This document shows positions 8,721-17,586 of a DNA stretch of 64,000 nucleotides, in pieces; position 1 is the first letter of the stretch; each line of letters begins with the position of its first letter. The stretch covers positions 744,001 to 808,000 of the forward strand of contig NZ_JAWDIX010000001.1 of NCBI RefSeq assembly GCF_032380675.1. Direction: 5' to 3'. Under the pieces are notes generated by a model, which was not told the origin of the DNA, made no database searches, and saw nothing but the letters and a program-made list of their open reading frames with translations. Source of the DNA: Anaerolentibacter hominis. Lineage in GTDB: Bacteria > Bacillota > Clostridia > Lachnospirales > Lachnospiraceae. Position numbers and translations under genes: made by a program.

Positions 8721-9107
8721 TTGAATAAAGAAGAGACCAATACGAATTACAATATACATGAAGATGGACAGTATGGAGAGATACGGATTGCAGATGAGGT
8801 TGTAGCGATCATCGCCGGACTGGCAGCGATGGAAGTTGAAGGAGTTGCCGCGATGGCAGGGAATGCCACCAGGGATCTGATCAGCAAGCTGGGGATGAAG
8901 AACCTGTCCAAGGGTGTGAAGGTTGAGATCAGCGATGAGGGCGTGCTGGTGGATCTGTCCATGAATATGGCGTACGGTTACAGTATTCCGGATGTCTGCA
9001 GGCAGGTGCAGGAGAAAGTGAATACGGCGATTGAGAATATGACCGGTCTTAAGGTGACGGAGGTTAATATTCATATAGCCGGAGTGCAGCTTGAAAATCA
9101 AAAATAG
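8721..9107 (+). CDS. Asp23/Gls24 family envelope stress protein (YqhY-like)
   Basis: The protein is 128 residues from a TTG start that follows AGGAGG by 10 nt. Upstream in-frame codons would overlap the promoter at 8624-8651, so the longer frame is rejected. Family signatures are the IADEVVAIIAGLAAMEVEGV start and the closing KVTEVNIHIAGV. Asp23 proteins are small membrane-associated or cytosolic proteins. In Bacillus the homologue yqhY lies beside the acc genes and nusB and affects lipid homeostasis. Here too it is directly before nusB. Confidence 0.9.
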   Translation: MNKEETNTNYNIHEDGQYGEIRIADEVVAIIAGLAAMEVEGVAAMAGNATRDLISKLGMKNLSKGVKVEISDEGVLVDLSMNMAYGYSIPDVCRQVQEKVNTAIENMTGLKVTEVNIHIAGVQLENQK

Positions 9108-9118
9108 AACGAATCCGG

Positions 9119-9164
9119 GACCCTTGAATAGTTGTCAGTTTCTATTGAAGGGTCTTTCGTTTCT
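9119..9164 (+). terminator. Rho-independent terminator after asp23
   Basis: GACCCTTGAATAG (9119-9131) pairs with CTATTGAAGGGTC (9142-9154) with one mismatch. TTTCGTTT follows. Confidence 0.85.
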
Positions 9165-9177
9165 GATAAGATGGTAC

Positions 9178-9221
9178 AATAAGCATTAGCGTTTGCTGCA
9201 ATAAGTGTTAACGTTTGCTGT
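9178..9221 (+). repeat. Two tandem 22-nt GTTTGCTGC repeats
   Basis: Two adjacent units begin AATAAG and end CGTTTGCTGC or CGTTTGCTGT (9178-9199 and 9200-9221). The same unit recurs three to four times at 34389-34479. Here it lies between the asp23 terminator and nusB. Confidence 0.6.
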
Positions 9222-9286
9222 GACGGAGAGAGACAGGCCGGCAGGAATGGCAGAAGAGAAAAGGGAAAGTGTGAAAGGTAATTAAG

Positions 9287-9727
9287 ATGACTAGAAGAGA
9301 AGCCAGAGAGCACGTATTCCGGATGCTGTTTATTCAGAATTTTCATTCGGAGGAAGAGCTGAAGAAGGAAGTGGAGCTTTATTTCGGATACTGGGATACG
9401 GCGGATGACTTAAATGAGCTCCAGGAAACGGAGCTGGAGGAGAAACTGCTGAAAATTACGGGGAAACTCTCTGAGATTGATCCGATGATTGATGGAGTTT
9501 CCGTCGGCTGGAGGCTGGAGCGGATGAGCAAGATTGATCTGACGATCGTGCGCCTTGCCACCTATGAAATGATCTATGACGATTCGGTACCGGTTAAGGT
9601 AGCCATTAACGAGGCGGTTGAACTGGCGAAGAAGTTCGGCGGAGATCAGTCTCCTGCTTTTGTCAACGGTATTCTGGCAAAGGTAGCCAGAAAGTTTACG
9701 GACGAAAAGGATGAAAAACAAAAATAA
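9287..9727 (+). CDS. nusB: Transcription antitermination factor NusB
   Basis: NusB binds boxA RNA with S10 to promote rRNA antitermination. The 146-residue all-helical protein starts TRREAREHVFRMLFIQNFH and ends with the conserved VAINEAVELAKKFG and FVNGILAKVARK stretches. The length is normal. It precedes xseA with a terminator-like hairpin between them. Confidence 0.95.
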   Translation: MTRREAREHVFRMLFIQNFHSEEELKKEVELYFGYWDTADDLNELQETELEEKLLKITGKLSEIDPMIDGVSVGWRLERMSKIDLTIVRLATYEMIYDDSVPVKVAINEAVELAKKFGGDQSPAFVNGILAKVARKFTDEKDEKQK

Positions 9728-9800
9728 AGAGATTCAGCGGCTTTTGCGGGCGGTTTGTGCGGCATGGGCCGGCACGCAGTGCGGGCCGGTATTTGTCTTG

Positions 9801-9834
9801 AGCGGCCCGGAGGCCGCTGTTTTGGCCTTTTTGT
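9801..9834 (+). terminator. Rho-independent terminator after nusB
   Basis: AGCGGC (9801-9806) and GCCGCT (9813-9818) flank CCGGAG, followed by GTTTTGGCCTTTTT. Confidence 0.7.
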
Positions 9835-9913
9835 GCTTATAGAAGAAAATCATCCGGCGGGATGTAACATTTTGTTAAGATGAATGCCCGGATGCCGATG
9901 AGGGGGAATTTGG

Positions 9914-11056
9914 ATGCAGCAGGTATATTCCGTGTCGCAGATCAATGCCTATATAAAGGATGTTCTGCAGTCGGACTATGTTTTAAATCATATTTACATA
10001 AAGGGGGAAGTTTCCAACTGCAAGTATCATACATCCGGTCATATTTATTTTACGCTGAAAGACGCCGGCGCAGCCCTGGCCTGTGTGATGTTTGCGGGAA
10101 GCAGAAAGGGCCTGTCCTACCGCATGAAGGACGGCGATAAAGTGATTGTACTGGGTAATATAGGGGTGTATGAGCAGTCGGGCCGCTATCAGCTCTATGC
10201 CAGAGAAATTATTCCGGATGGTACCGGCTCCCTTTATCTAAAGTTTGAGCAGCTGAAAAAAGAGCTGGAGGAGGAAGGGCTGTTTTCTCCGCTGCACAAG
10301 AAAGAGATACCCTTTTATGCGGCCAGAATTGGAATCGTAACAGCCAGCACGGGGGCGGCGATCCAGGATATTATTCATATTGCGGGTAGGCGCAATCCCT
10401 ACGTGCAGCTGGTCCTGTGCCCGGCACTTGTGCAGGGGGAGGGAGCTGTTTCTTCTATTATTAAAGGTATCAGACGGCTGGATGCCATGAATCTGGATAT
10501 CATTATAGTAGGGAGAGGCGGCGGCTCGATTGAGGAACTGTGGGCTTTTAATGAGGAAGCGGTGGCAAGAGCGATTTACCGTTGTCATACACCGGTGATT
10601 TCTGCGGTCGGCCACGAGACGGATACCACAATTGCCGACTATGTGGCGGATCTGCGGGCACCCACTCCATCCGCCGCGGCGGAGCTGGCGGTCTGCGATA
10701 TACACGATATCCTGCACAGACTGGACCAGTACCGCATGAGGCTGAATCATGCGGGGCCGATGCAGCAGCTGAACGGCAGGAGACAGCGGCTGATGGAGTT
10801 GGAAGAGCGGCTGACAGACAGGATAGAACGTATCCTTACAGACAAGAAGCATCAGCTTTCTCTGGCAGCCAGCAGGCTTAACAGTGTTTCACCTCTGCGT
10901 AAATTAGAGGGCGGGTATGCCTATGTGGAAGACCGGGACGGCAGAGGGGTTAAGAGAGCGGAGCAGGTGAGCTCCGGTGAAAAATTGCGGATCAGGCTGA
11001 TGGATGGCACCATACATGTCACAGCAGATAAAATCGAAAAAGGGAGGCCGGACTGA
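9914..11056 (+). CDS. xseA: Exodeoxyribonuclease VII large subunit
   Basis: ExoVII degrades single-stranded DNA in both directions. The protein is 380 residues, shorter than E. coli XseA (456), mainly in the C-terminal coiled coil. It has the N-terminal OB fold (YSVSQINAYIK, GEVSNCKYHTSGHIYFTLKD) and the catalytic-domain signature GRGGGSIEELWAFN (about 197-210) with VISAVGHETDTTI after it. The ATG is preceded by GGGGGAATTTGG. It overlaps xseB by one nucleotide (TGATGG junction), so they are translated together. Confidence 0.95.
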   Translation: MQQVYSVSQINAYIKDVLQSDYVLNHIYIKGEVSNCKYHTSGHIYFTLKDAGAALACVMFAGSRKGLSYRMKDGDKVIVLGNIGVYEQSGRYQLYAREIIPDGTGSLYLKFEQLKKELEEEGLFSPLHKKEIPFYAARIGIVTASTGAAIQDIIHIAGRRNPYVQLVLCPALVQGEGAVSSIIKGIRRLDAMNLDIIIVGRGGGSIEELWAFNEEAVARAIYRCHTPVISAVGHETDTTIADYVADLRAPTPSAAAELAVCDIHDILHRLDQYRMRLNHAGPMQQLNGRRQRLMELEERLTDRIERILTDKKHQLSLAASRLNSVSPLRKLEGGYAYVEDRDGRGVKRAEQVSSGEKLRIRLMDGTIHVTADKIEKGRPD

Positions 11057-11271
11057 TGGCAAAAGCAAAGAAATTTGATGATTACTTCAGTGAACTGGAG
11101 ACGGTCATATCGGATCTGGAATGCGGAGAACTGAGCCTGGAGGAATCCTTCCGGCGCTATAAAGACGGAATAAAACTATTGAAATCGTGCAATGATTCAA
11201 TAGATAAAATAGAAAAACAGATTATTATATTGAGCGAGCCGGAGGAAGAGGACGACGGACCTTTGGCGTAA
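11056..11271 (+). CDS. xseB: Exodeoxyribonuclease VII small subunit
   Basis: This 71-residue helical protein has the XseB pattern: FDDYFSELETVISDLECGEL, then LSLEESFRRYKDGIKLLKSC. It forms the small subunit that packs along the XseA coiled coil. The start codon overlaps the xseA stop. Confidence 0.95.
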   Translation: MAKAKKFDDYFSELETVISDLECGELSLEESFRRYKDGIKLLKSCNDSIDKIEKQIIILSEPEEEDDGPLA

Positions 11272-11293
11272 AAGCGCCGGCCTGGAGGAAACA

Positions 11294-12193
11294 ATGGATT
11301 TTAAGAGAGAACTTGAGAGACGGACCGAGAAGGTAAATGATCTTCTCCGAACTTATATACCGGAAGATTTATCGTACCAGAGCCAGATCGGCGAGGCGAT
11401 GGAATACAGTCTTATGGCAGGCGGGAAGCGGCTGCGGCCCGTCCTGATGCTGGAAACCTACCGGACCCTGGGGGGAGAGCGGGAGGATGAACTGAAGCCG
11501 TTTATGGCAGCGGTTGAGATGATCCATACCTACTCTCTGGTTCACGATGACCTTCCTGCCATGGATAATGACGAGTACCGCAGGGGCAAGAAAACAACCC
11601 ATGCGGTATATGGGGAGGCAATGGGAATCCTTGCGGGAGATGCCCTGCTCAACTTTGCGTTTGAAACAGTGATCGAAGGTATCCTTAAGGCTTCCGACCG
11701 GAATAGGGCAGCGGCGGCAGCCGGAATTTTGGCGAAGAAGGCCGGAATTTACGGTATGATCGGCGGCCAGGTTGTGGATGTACAGTCGGAGGGAGAAGAT
11801 TTAACGGAGGACAAGCTTACTTTTATCTACCGGCTTAAAACCAGTGCGCTGATTGAAGCTTCCATGATGGCAGGGGCGGTTATGGCGGGAACGGATCAAG
11901 ATGATCTTCATATTGTGGAGGAGATTGCCGGAAAGGTGGGGCTGGCGTTTCAGATACAGGACGATATCCTGGATGTGACCGGCTCCCAGGAAGAGCTGGG
12001 GAAGCCGATCTACAGTGATGAGAAGAATCATAAGACTACGTATGTGACCCTGGAAGGGACCAGGAGGGCGGGAGCTTTGGTAGAACAGTATTCTATGGAA
12101 GCTCTGAATAAGCTGATGGAGCTGGAACGGCGGCACGAAGAAAATGAATTTTTGGAGCAGCTGATCCGATTCCTGATTGACCGGAGAAAATAG
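11294..12193 (+). CDS. ispA: Farnesyl/geranyl diphosphate synthase (polyprenyl synthetase)
   Basis: This enzyme condenses IPP with DMAPP/GPP to make FPP. The 299-residue protein shows the first Asp-rich motif DDLPAMDND (about residues 82-90), GGKRLRP near residue 42, and the second Asp-rich motif QIQDDILD (about 221-228). It is directly followed by dxs, so precursor synthesis and chain elongation are in one unit. GGAGG precedes the ATG. Confidence 0.94.
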   Translation: MDFKRELERRTEKVNDLLRTYIPEDLSYQSQIGEAMEYSLMAGGKRLRPVLMLETYRTLGGEREDELKPFMAAVEMIHTYSLVHDDLPAMDNDEYRRGKKTTHAVYGEAMGILAGDALLNFAFETVIEGILKASDRNRAAAAAGILAKKAGIYGMIGGQVVDVQSEGEDLTEDKLTFIYRLKTSALIEASMMAGAVMAGTDQDDLHIVEEIAGKVGLAFQIQDDILDVTGSQEELGKPIYSDEKNHKTTYVTLEGTRRAGALVEQYSMEALNKLMELERRHEENEFLEQLIRFLIDRRK

Positions 12194-12247
12194 TCCGGGG
12201 AAAGACCCCTTTTGAGGAGAAAAAACGGAGGGCGCACAGGAGGAATC

Positions 12248-14113
12248 ATGTCTCGCATACTGGATAAAATAGAAGGACCCAATGATATCAAAAAGCTGAA
12301 ACCGGAGGAGTACGACATACTTGCCGCACAGATCAGGGAATTTCTGGTGGAAAAGGTGAGCCGGACGGGGGGACATCTGGCCTCCAACCTGGGAGTTGTG
12401 GAACTGACGATGGCGCTGCATCTGTGTATGGATTTTCCGGCGGATAAGCTGATCTGGGATGTAGGCCATCAGGCCTATGTACACAAAATATTGACAGGCA
12501 GAAAAGAAGAGTTCGATCATCTCCGTCAGTTTGGCGGTATGAGCGGATTTCCAAAGATGAGGGAGAGCGACTGCGACGCATTTGATACGGGTCACAGCTC
12601 TACCTCTATTTCCGCTGCCCTGGGAATGGTGGCCGCAAGGGAGCTGACCGGCACGGATGAAAGAATTGTGGCCGTGATCGGTGACGGCGCCCTTTCCGGG
12701 GGAATGGCATATGAGGCGTTGAATAACGCGGCCAGACAGGACTGCGGTTTTGTAATTGTTTTAAATGACAACAACATGTCCATCTCTGAAAATGTAGGGG
12801 GTATGTCCAATTATCTGGGGCGTATCCGTACCAACACCGGTTATCAGAACCTGAAGGAAAATGTGGAAAATACTCTGAACCGGATACCGCGTATCGGTAC
12901 GAAGCTTACCGGATATGTGCGAAAGTCTAAGGATTTCATAAAGAAAATGGTGCTTTCGGGAGTGCTGTTTGAGGATATGGGGCTGACCTATATCGGCCCG
13001 ATTAACGGCCACGATATCAGACAGATGACAGAAGCGCTGGAAGGCGCTATGAAGTTAAAGGAGCCGGTGATCGTGCATGTGGTGACCCAGAAGGGAAAAG
13101 GCTACCCTTACGCGGAGCGCAACCCCTCTAAGTTTCACGGCATTGCCGCGTTCGATAAGGATACGGGAAAATTAAAGAACAGAAAAAAGGAGAGGTCCTA
13201 TACGAAGGTCTTTTCCGAGCATTTGATAGAACTGGCACAGCAGGATGAGCGGATTGTGGCTGTCACAGCGGCCATGCCGGGGGGGACAGGACTGCTTCCA
13301 TTCCAGAAGCAATTTCCGGGCCGGTGTTTCGACGTGGGGATCGCGGAGGAACATGCGGTTACATTCGCGGCCGGAATGGCGGCAAGGGGAATAAAACCGG
13401 TTGCCGCTGTCTACTCCACATTTTTGCAGAGGGCATATGACCAGCTGGTACATGATGTCTGCCTGAACAATCTGCCGGTGTTTTTTGCCGTTGACCGGGC
13501 GGGTATCGTAGGGAATGACGGAGAAACCCATCAGGGAGTATTTGACCTGTCCTATTTATCCAGCATTCCCAATATGGTGGTGGCCGCTCCTAAGAACGAG
13601 TGGGAGATGCGGGCAATGATGGATTTTGGAATGGCGTACGATGGGCCTTTTGCTCTGCGCTATCCCAGGGGAGGCGTCTATACCGGTTTTGCAGAGTTTA
13701 CCGAGCCTGTCTGTCTGGGCAGGGCAGAGGCCCTGCGCCGGGAATCAGGGGTACTGCTTCTCGCCCTGGGAACCATGGTGCCGGAGGCAGAGGAGGTTCA
13801 TGCTGAATTAAAGAAACATGGAATTGCATCCTCCCTCGTGAATATGAGATTTGCCAAGCCGTTTGACCGGGATTTGTTAAAAGAACTCTTGCCAAGCCAC
13901 CGGCTGGTCGTTACAATGGAGGAGAATGTAAAAAACGGCAGTCTGGGACAGCGGATCGGAGCCTGGATGGCAGAAGAAGGATATGCGGTTCCCCATCTGG
14001 AGATTTCAGTGCCGGATGAATATGTGGTACATGGCAGCAGGGAAGAACTGCTGAAAAAGTATAAAATGGATGTACAGAGCGTTGTGGAGCGGATTCTGCG
14101 GAAAATGCGGTGA
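12248..14113 (+). CDS. dxs: 1-deoxy-D-xylulose-5-phosphate synthase
   Basis: Dxs joins pyruvate and glyceraldehyde-3-phosphate with thiamine diphosphate, the first step of the MEP isoprenoid route. From the ATG at 12248 (after ACAGGAGGAATC) it is 621 residues. Visible motifs are the ThDP/Mg site GDGALSGGMAYEALNNA, the substrate region IWDVGHQAYVHKILTGR, and the transketolase pyrimidine motif DRAGIVGNDGETHQGVFD. It lies between ispA and tlyA, a common Firmicutes order. Confidence 0.96.
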   Translation: MSRILDKIEGPNDIKKLKPEEYDILAAQIREFLVEKVSRTGGHLASNLGVVELTMALHLCMDFPADKLIWDVGHQAYVHKILTGRKEEFDHLRQFGGMSGFPKMRESDCDAFDTGHSSTSISAALGMVAARELTGTDERIVAVIGDGALSGGMAYEALNNAARQDCGFVIVLNDNNMSISENVGGMSNYLGRIRTNTGYQNLKENVENTLNRIPRIGTKLTGYVRKSKDFIKKMVLSGVLFEDMGLTYIGPINGHDIRQMTEALEGAMKLKEPVIVHVVTQKGKGYPYAERNPSKFHGIAAFDKDTGKLKNRKKERSYTKVFSEHLIELAQQDERIVAVTAAMPGGTGLLPFQKQFPGRCFDVGIAEEHAVTFAAGMAARGIKPVAAVYSTFLQRAYDQLVHDVCLNNLPVFFAVDRAGIVGNDGETHQGVFDLSYLSSIPNMVVAAPKNEWEMRAMMDFGMAYDGPFALRYPRGGVYTGFAEFTEPVCLGRAEALRRESGVLLLALGTMVPEAEEVHAELKKHGIASSLVNMRFAKPFDRDLLKELLPSHRLVVTMEENVKNGSLGQRIGAWMAEEGYAVPHLEISVPDEYVVHGSREELLKKYKMDVQSVVERILRKMR

Positions 14114-14145
14114 ACGGCTGCCTGCGCCGAAACGGGAGGATTCAT

Positions 14146-14955
14146 ATGAAGGAACGGCTGGATGTACTGCTGGTGAAGCGGGGACTTGCCGAGTCACGGG
14201 AGAAAGCCAAGGCGATAATTATGTCCGGAAACGTTCTGGTGAAGGGCCAGCGGGAGGACAAGGCCGGAAGTACGTTTGATGAAAACGCGGAGATTACGAT
14301 TAAAGGTACTGTTTTAAAATATGTGAGCCGGGGCGGTCTGAAGCTGGAAAAGGCGATGGAGCAATTCCCGATTGAGCTTGCAGGGAAGATATGCATGGAC
14401 GTGGGTTCCTCCACCGGCGGTTTTACCGACTGTATGCTGCAAAATGGAGCGGTAAAGGTATATGCTGTGGATGTGGGTACCAATCAGCTGGCCTGGAAGC
14501 TGCGGCAGGATGAGCGGGTGGTTTCCATGGAGAAAACCAACGTGCGCTATCTGACGCCGGACCAGATTGAAGAGCCGGTGGAATTTGTGTCGGTGGATGT
14601 TTCTTTCATTTCTCTGACCAAGGTGCTGGCGCCGGTGCAGGCGCTGATGAGTCCGGGGGCGCAGATGGTCTGTCTGATTAAGCCTCAGTTTGAAGCCGGG
14701 CGGGAAAAAGTCGGAAAAAAAGGAGTGGTCCGGGATGAGAGCGTTCACCGGGAGGTGATCATCCGGGTCATGGATTATGCTGTAGAACATGGATTTACAA
14801 TCCGGGGACTGACCTATTCTCCGATCCGGGGACCGGAGGGGAATATCGAATATCTGCTGTTCCTGGAAAATGTGCCTTTTTCCGGAGAGCAGGAGCGCGG
14901 ACAGCAGGAGGAAATGGTGTCTGCTCTGGTGAGGGATTCCCATCAGAGCCTGTAG
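14146..14955 (+). CDS. tlyA: TlyA family rRNA (cytidine-2'-O)-methyltransferase
   Basis: The protein is 269 residues from the ATG at 14146, which follows GGGAGG. An N-terminal S4 RNA-binding domain (RLDVLLVKRGLAESREKAK) precedes an FtsJ/RrmJ-like methyltransferase with the SAM loop MDVGSSTGGFTDC (about 85-97). Members methylate 16S/23S rRNA in mycobacteria; the site in Clostridia is not established. It is co-directional with dxs and nadK and probably cotranscribed. Confidence 0.92.
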   Translation: MKERLDVLLVKRGLAESREKAKAIIMSGNVLVKGQREDKAGSTFDENAEITIKGTVLKYVSRGGLKLEKAMEQFPIELAGKICMDVGSSTGGFTDCMLQNGAVKVYAVDVGTNQLAWKLRQDERVVSMEKTNVRYLTPDQIEEPVEFVSVDVSFISLTKVLAPVQALMSPGAQMVCLIKPQFEAGREKVGKKGVVRDESVHREVIIRVMDYAVEHGFTIRGLTYSPIRGPEGNIEYLLFLENVPFSGEQERGQQEEMVSALVRDSHQSL

Positions 14956-14993
14956 GACCAGGAGATACAGCCCAGAAAGGAATGGAGTAAGAG

Positions 14994-15845
14994 ATGGAGA
15001 AATTCTGCGTGATAGCCAATGCAGAAAAGAAAAAGAGTTCGGAGCTTGCCAATTACATACAGACGTATCTTGTTAACAGGGGAAAGAGCTGCCGGATTAT
15101 GGAGGATGTACTCCATTCAGACGGCAGATATACGGACGTATCCCAGATTCCGGAAGGTACGGAATGTGTGCTGGTGATCGGCGGGGACGGAACGCTGATT
15201 CAGGCGGCGGTGGACCTGATCCATCGGGATATCCCCCTGGTGGGAATCAATCTGGGTACCCTGGGCTTTTTGAATGAGGTGGAAGAACACAACATAGAGA
15301 AAGCGCTGCGCCGTCTCACGGAGGATAAATTCACGGTGGAGAACCGGATGATGCTGGCCGGACACACGGTGTGCGGGGAAAAAACCGGAAAGGAAGATTA
15401 TGCGCTCAACGATGTGGTGATTTCAAAAGCAGGCCACACCAGCATGATCAAAGTTAAGGTTTATATCAATGGCGGCCTGATTGATTCCTTTGTGGGAGAT
15501 GGGGTCATAGTGTGTACCCCAACCGGTTCTACCGGCTATAACCTGTCTGCGGGCGGCCCGGTTACGGTTCCGGAGACAACGGTCTTTACGATTACGCCGA
15601 TCTGCCCCCATTCTCTGAACAAGCGCAGCCTGGTGGTATCCTCGGGAGAGTGTATCACTCTGGAGATATGCCAGAGAAAAGAGGGAATACTGGAGGAGGC
15701 GATCGCTTCCTTTGACGGACGGTTCGGGGGCGACCTTCGGGTGGGCGACAAGGTGGAGATTGTCCAGGCGCAGGGCAGCACAAAGCTGATTAAATTGACG
15801 GATATGAGTTTTTTTGATATATTGCGGAATAAGCTGAACAAATAA
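14994..15845 (+). CDS. nadK: NAD kinase
   Basis: NadK phosphorylates NAD to NADP. The 283-residue protein has the family motif GGDGTLIQAA (about 63-72), then GINLGTLGFLNEVE, and the second signature CTPTGSTGYNLSAGGP. The length is typical. The ATG follows a weak AAGGAATGG. It lies between tlyA and argR as in many Firmicutes. Confidence 0.95.
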   Translation: MEKFCVIANAEKKKSSELANYIQTYLVNRGKSCRIMEDVLHSDGRYTDVSQIPEGTECVLVIGGDGTLIQAAVDLIHRDIPLVGINLGTLGFLNEVEEHNIEKALRRLTEDKFTVENRMMLAGHTVCGEKTGKEDYALNDVVISKAGHTSMIKVKVYINGGLIDSFVGDGVIVCTPTGSTGYNLSAGGPVTVPETTVFTITPICPHSLNKRSLVVSSGECITLEICQRKEGILEEAIASFDGRFGGDLRVGDKVEIVQAQGSTKLIKLTDMSFFDILRNKLNK

Positions 15846-15920
15846 CAGCATTTTGAGACAGAGGGTTTGGCACTGTTAACATTTTGAGAAAGATGCAAAA
15901 TGGGAAAGGCACGGTATAAA

Positions 15921-16376
15921 ATGAAAATTGGCAGACAATCGAAAATTGTGGAACTGGTCAATAAGTTTGATATAGAGACCCAGGAAGAACTGGCGGATTT
16001 GCTTACCGCGGCGGGGTACAATGTAACCCAGGCCACCATTTCAAGAGATATCCGGGAGCTGAAGCTGACAAAAGTATCTGTGGACGGCGGAAGGCAGAAG
16101 TATGTTGTTTTGAAGAATCAGGAAGAAGGCATCTATGAAAAATTCGTCCGGGTTCTCAGAGACGGCTTTGTTTCCATGGATTACGCGGGCAATATTCTGG
16201 TGATCAAGACAATTTCCGGTATGGCAATGGCTATCGCCGCCGCGCTGGACCATCTGGATTTAAATGGTATGGTGGGCTGCATCGCCGGGGACGACACAGT
16301 CATGTGCGCGATTCGAACCAAGGAAGAGACTGTGGATATTATGAAACGTCTGAACCGCCTGCTAAATGGAAATTAG
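15921..16376 (+). CDS. argR: Arginine repressor
   Basis: ArgR represses arginine biosynthesis when bound to arginine. The protein is 151 residues from ATG 15921 (an in-frame ATG at 15900 would add seven). The N-terminal winged helix contains TQEELADLLTAAGYNVTQAT and ISRDIRELKL. The C-terminal arginine-binding part has GCIAGDDTVMC. In many Clostridia recN, spoIVB and spo0A follow; here yebC does. Confidence 0.94.
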   Translation: MKIGRQSKIVELVNKFDIETQEELADLLTAAGYNVTQATISRDIRELKLTKVSVDGGRQKYVVLKNQEEGIYEKFVRVLRDGFVSMDYAGNILVIKTISGMAMAIAAALDHLDLNGMVGCIAGDDTVMCAIRTKEETVDIMKRLNRLLNGN

Positions 16377-16444
16377 TCTTGTATTTGGAGCGGTTTCGTG
16401 ATAAAATTGTGAGCCGGAGCTTTAATAAGAAAGGGAGAAATGTT

Positions 16445-17182
16445 ATGTCAGGACATTCAAAGTTTGCGAATATTAAGCATAAAAAAGAAAAAAACGATGC
16501 CGCCAAGGGGAAAGTTTTTACGGTAATCGGCCGTGAAATCGCAGTTGCGGTGAAAGAGGGCGGTCCCGATCCGGATAATAACAGCAGGTTGCGGGATGCC
16601 ATAGCGAAGGCTAAAGCTAACAATATGCCCAACGATACCATCGACAGAGGTATTAAAAAAGCGGCGGGAGATGCCAACTCTGTCAATTACGAATATGTTT
16701 CCTATGAAGGTTATGGCCCCAACGGTGTTGCGATTATCGTTGACGCACTGACCGACAATAAGAACCGCACCGCCTCCAATGTGAGGAACGCATTTACCAA
16801 AGGCGGCGGCAATGTAGGAGCTCAGGGATGTGTTTCCTTTATGTTTGATAAAAAGGGACAGATTATCATCGACAAAGAAGAATGTGAGCTGGAGGCAGAT
16901 GAACTGATGCTGATGGCGCTGGATGCCGGAGCAGAGGATTTTGCGGAAGAAGAGGACAGCTTTGAGATTACCACGGACCCGGATGATTTCAGTCAGGTCA
17001 GGGAAGCGCTGGAGGCAGAGAATATTGCTATGGCCAGTGCGGAAGTGACAATGATACCTCAGACCTGGGTGGAGCTTAGCAGCGAACAGGATTTAAAGTC
17101 CATGAACCGGATTCTGGATCTGCTGGATGAGGATGACGACGTGCAGCAGGTTTATCACAACTGGGATGAGCAGAACGACTGA
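16445..17182 (+). CDS. yebC: YebC/PmpR family transcriptional regulator
   Basis: The protein is 245 residues from ATG 16445, after AAAGGGAGAAATGTT. The start MSGHSKFANIKHKKEKNDAA is diagnostic. Members act as DNA-binding regulators or translation factors relieving stalling at proline stretches. It ends a transcription run closed by a terminator at 17208. Confidence 0.95.
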   Translation: MSGHSKFANIKHKKEKNDAAKGKVFTVIGREIAVAVKEGGPDPDNNSRLRDAIAKAKANNMPNDTIDRGIKKAAGDANSVNYEYVSYEGYGPNGVAIIVDALTDNKNRTASNVRNAFTKGGGNVGAQGCVSFMFDKKGQIIIDKEECELEADELMLMALDAGAEDFAEEEDSFEITTDPDDFSQVREALEAENIAMASAEVTMIPQTWVELSSEQDLKSMNRILDLLDEDDDVQQVYHNWDEQND

Positions 17183-17207
17183 TAAGAATAATAATGATAT
17201 GCCAAGG

Positions 17208-17250
17208 GGAGCGGCCGCAGTATATTTCAGCGGCAGGCTCCTTTTTTTAT
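17208..17250 (+). terminator. Rho-independent terminator after yebC
   Basis: GGAGCGGCCGC and GCGGCAGGCTCC form an imperfect stem, followed by seven T residues and TTACATAGGAAAGTTC. Confidence 0.85.
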
Positions 17251-17355
17251 TACATAGGAAAGTTCAAAAATAATTTATTTGAAGATTTCAGACAGGCTTA
17301 TCCGTTTTCATTTATAGAATCAGGAAACACTAATAGATGGAAAGGAGGCCTGTCT

Positions 17356-17466
17356 ATGAAAAAGACACTGTTGTGGACCGCTCTCATTATCTTTGTCGGT
17401 GCAGTCGTCCTGTCAATAAAAAGCAAGAAGCAGGATTACATGCAGGACTGGGACATGGAAAACTAA
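17356..17466 (+). CDS. Small single-pass membrane protein
   Basis: The gene encodes 36 residues: KKT, one transmembrane helix (LLWTALIIFVGAVVLSI), then a short charged tail (KSKKQDYMQDWDMEN). A strong AAAGGAGG lies 7 nt before the ATG, and a clean terminator follows at 17514, so it looks like a real monocistronic gene. No family recognised. Polarity suggests N-out or N-in with an acidic tail in the cytosol. Confidence 0.65.
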   Translation: MKKTLLWTALIIFVGAVVLSIKSKKQDYMQDWDMEN

Positions 17467-17513
17467 AACGAAGCGGGCAAGCCCACGTTAACTCCCCGTT
17501 CCCCTCGTTTATG

Positions 17514-17549
17514 AGCGGCAGAAATCAGACTGCCGCTCTTTTTTTCTTG
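17514..17549 (+). terminator. Rho-independent terminator after the small membrane protein
   Basis: AGCGGCA and TGCCGCT form a perfect 7-bp stem around GAAATCAGAC, followed by CTTTTTTTCTT. Confidence 0.88.
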
Positions 17550-17586
17550 CTGGCTGATATAATTATAATTGGATAATTCTGCAGAA

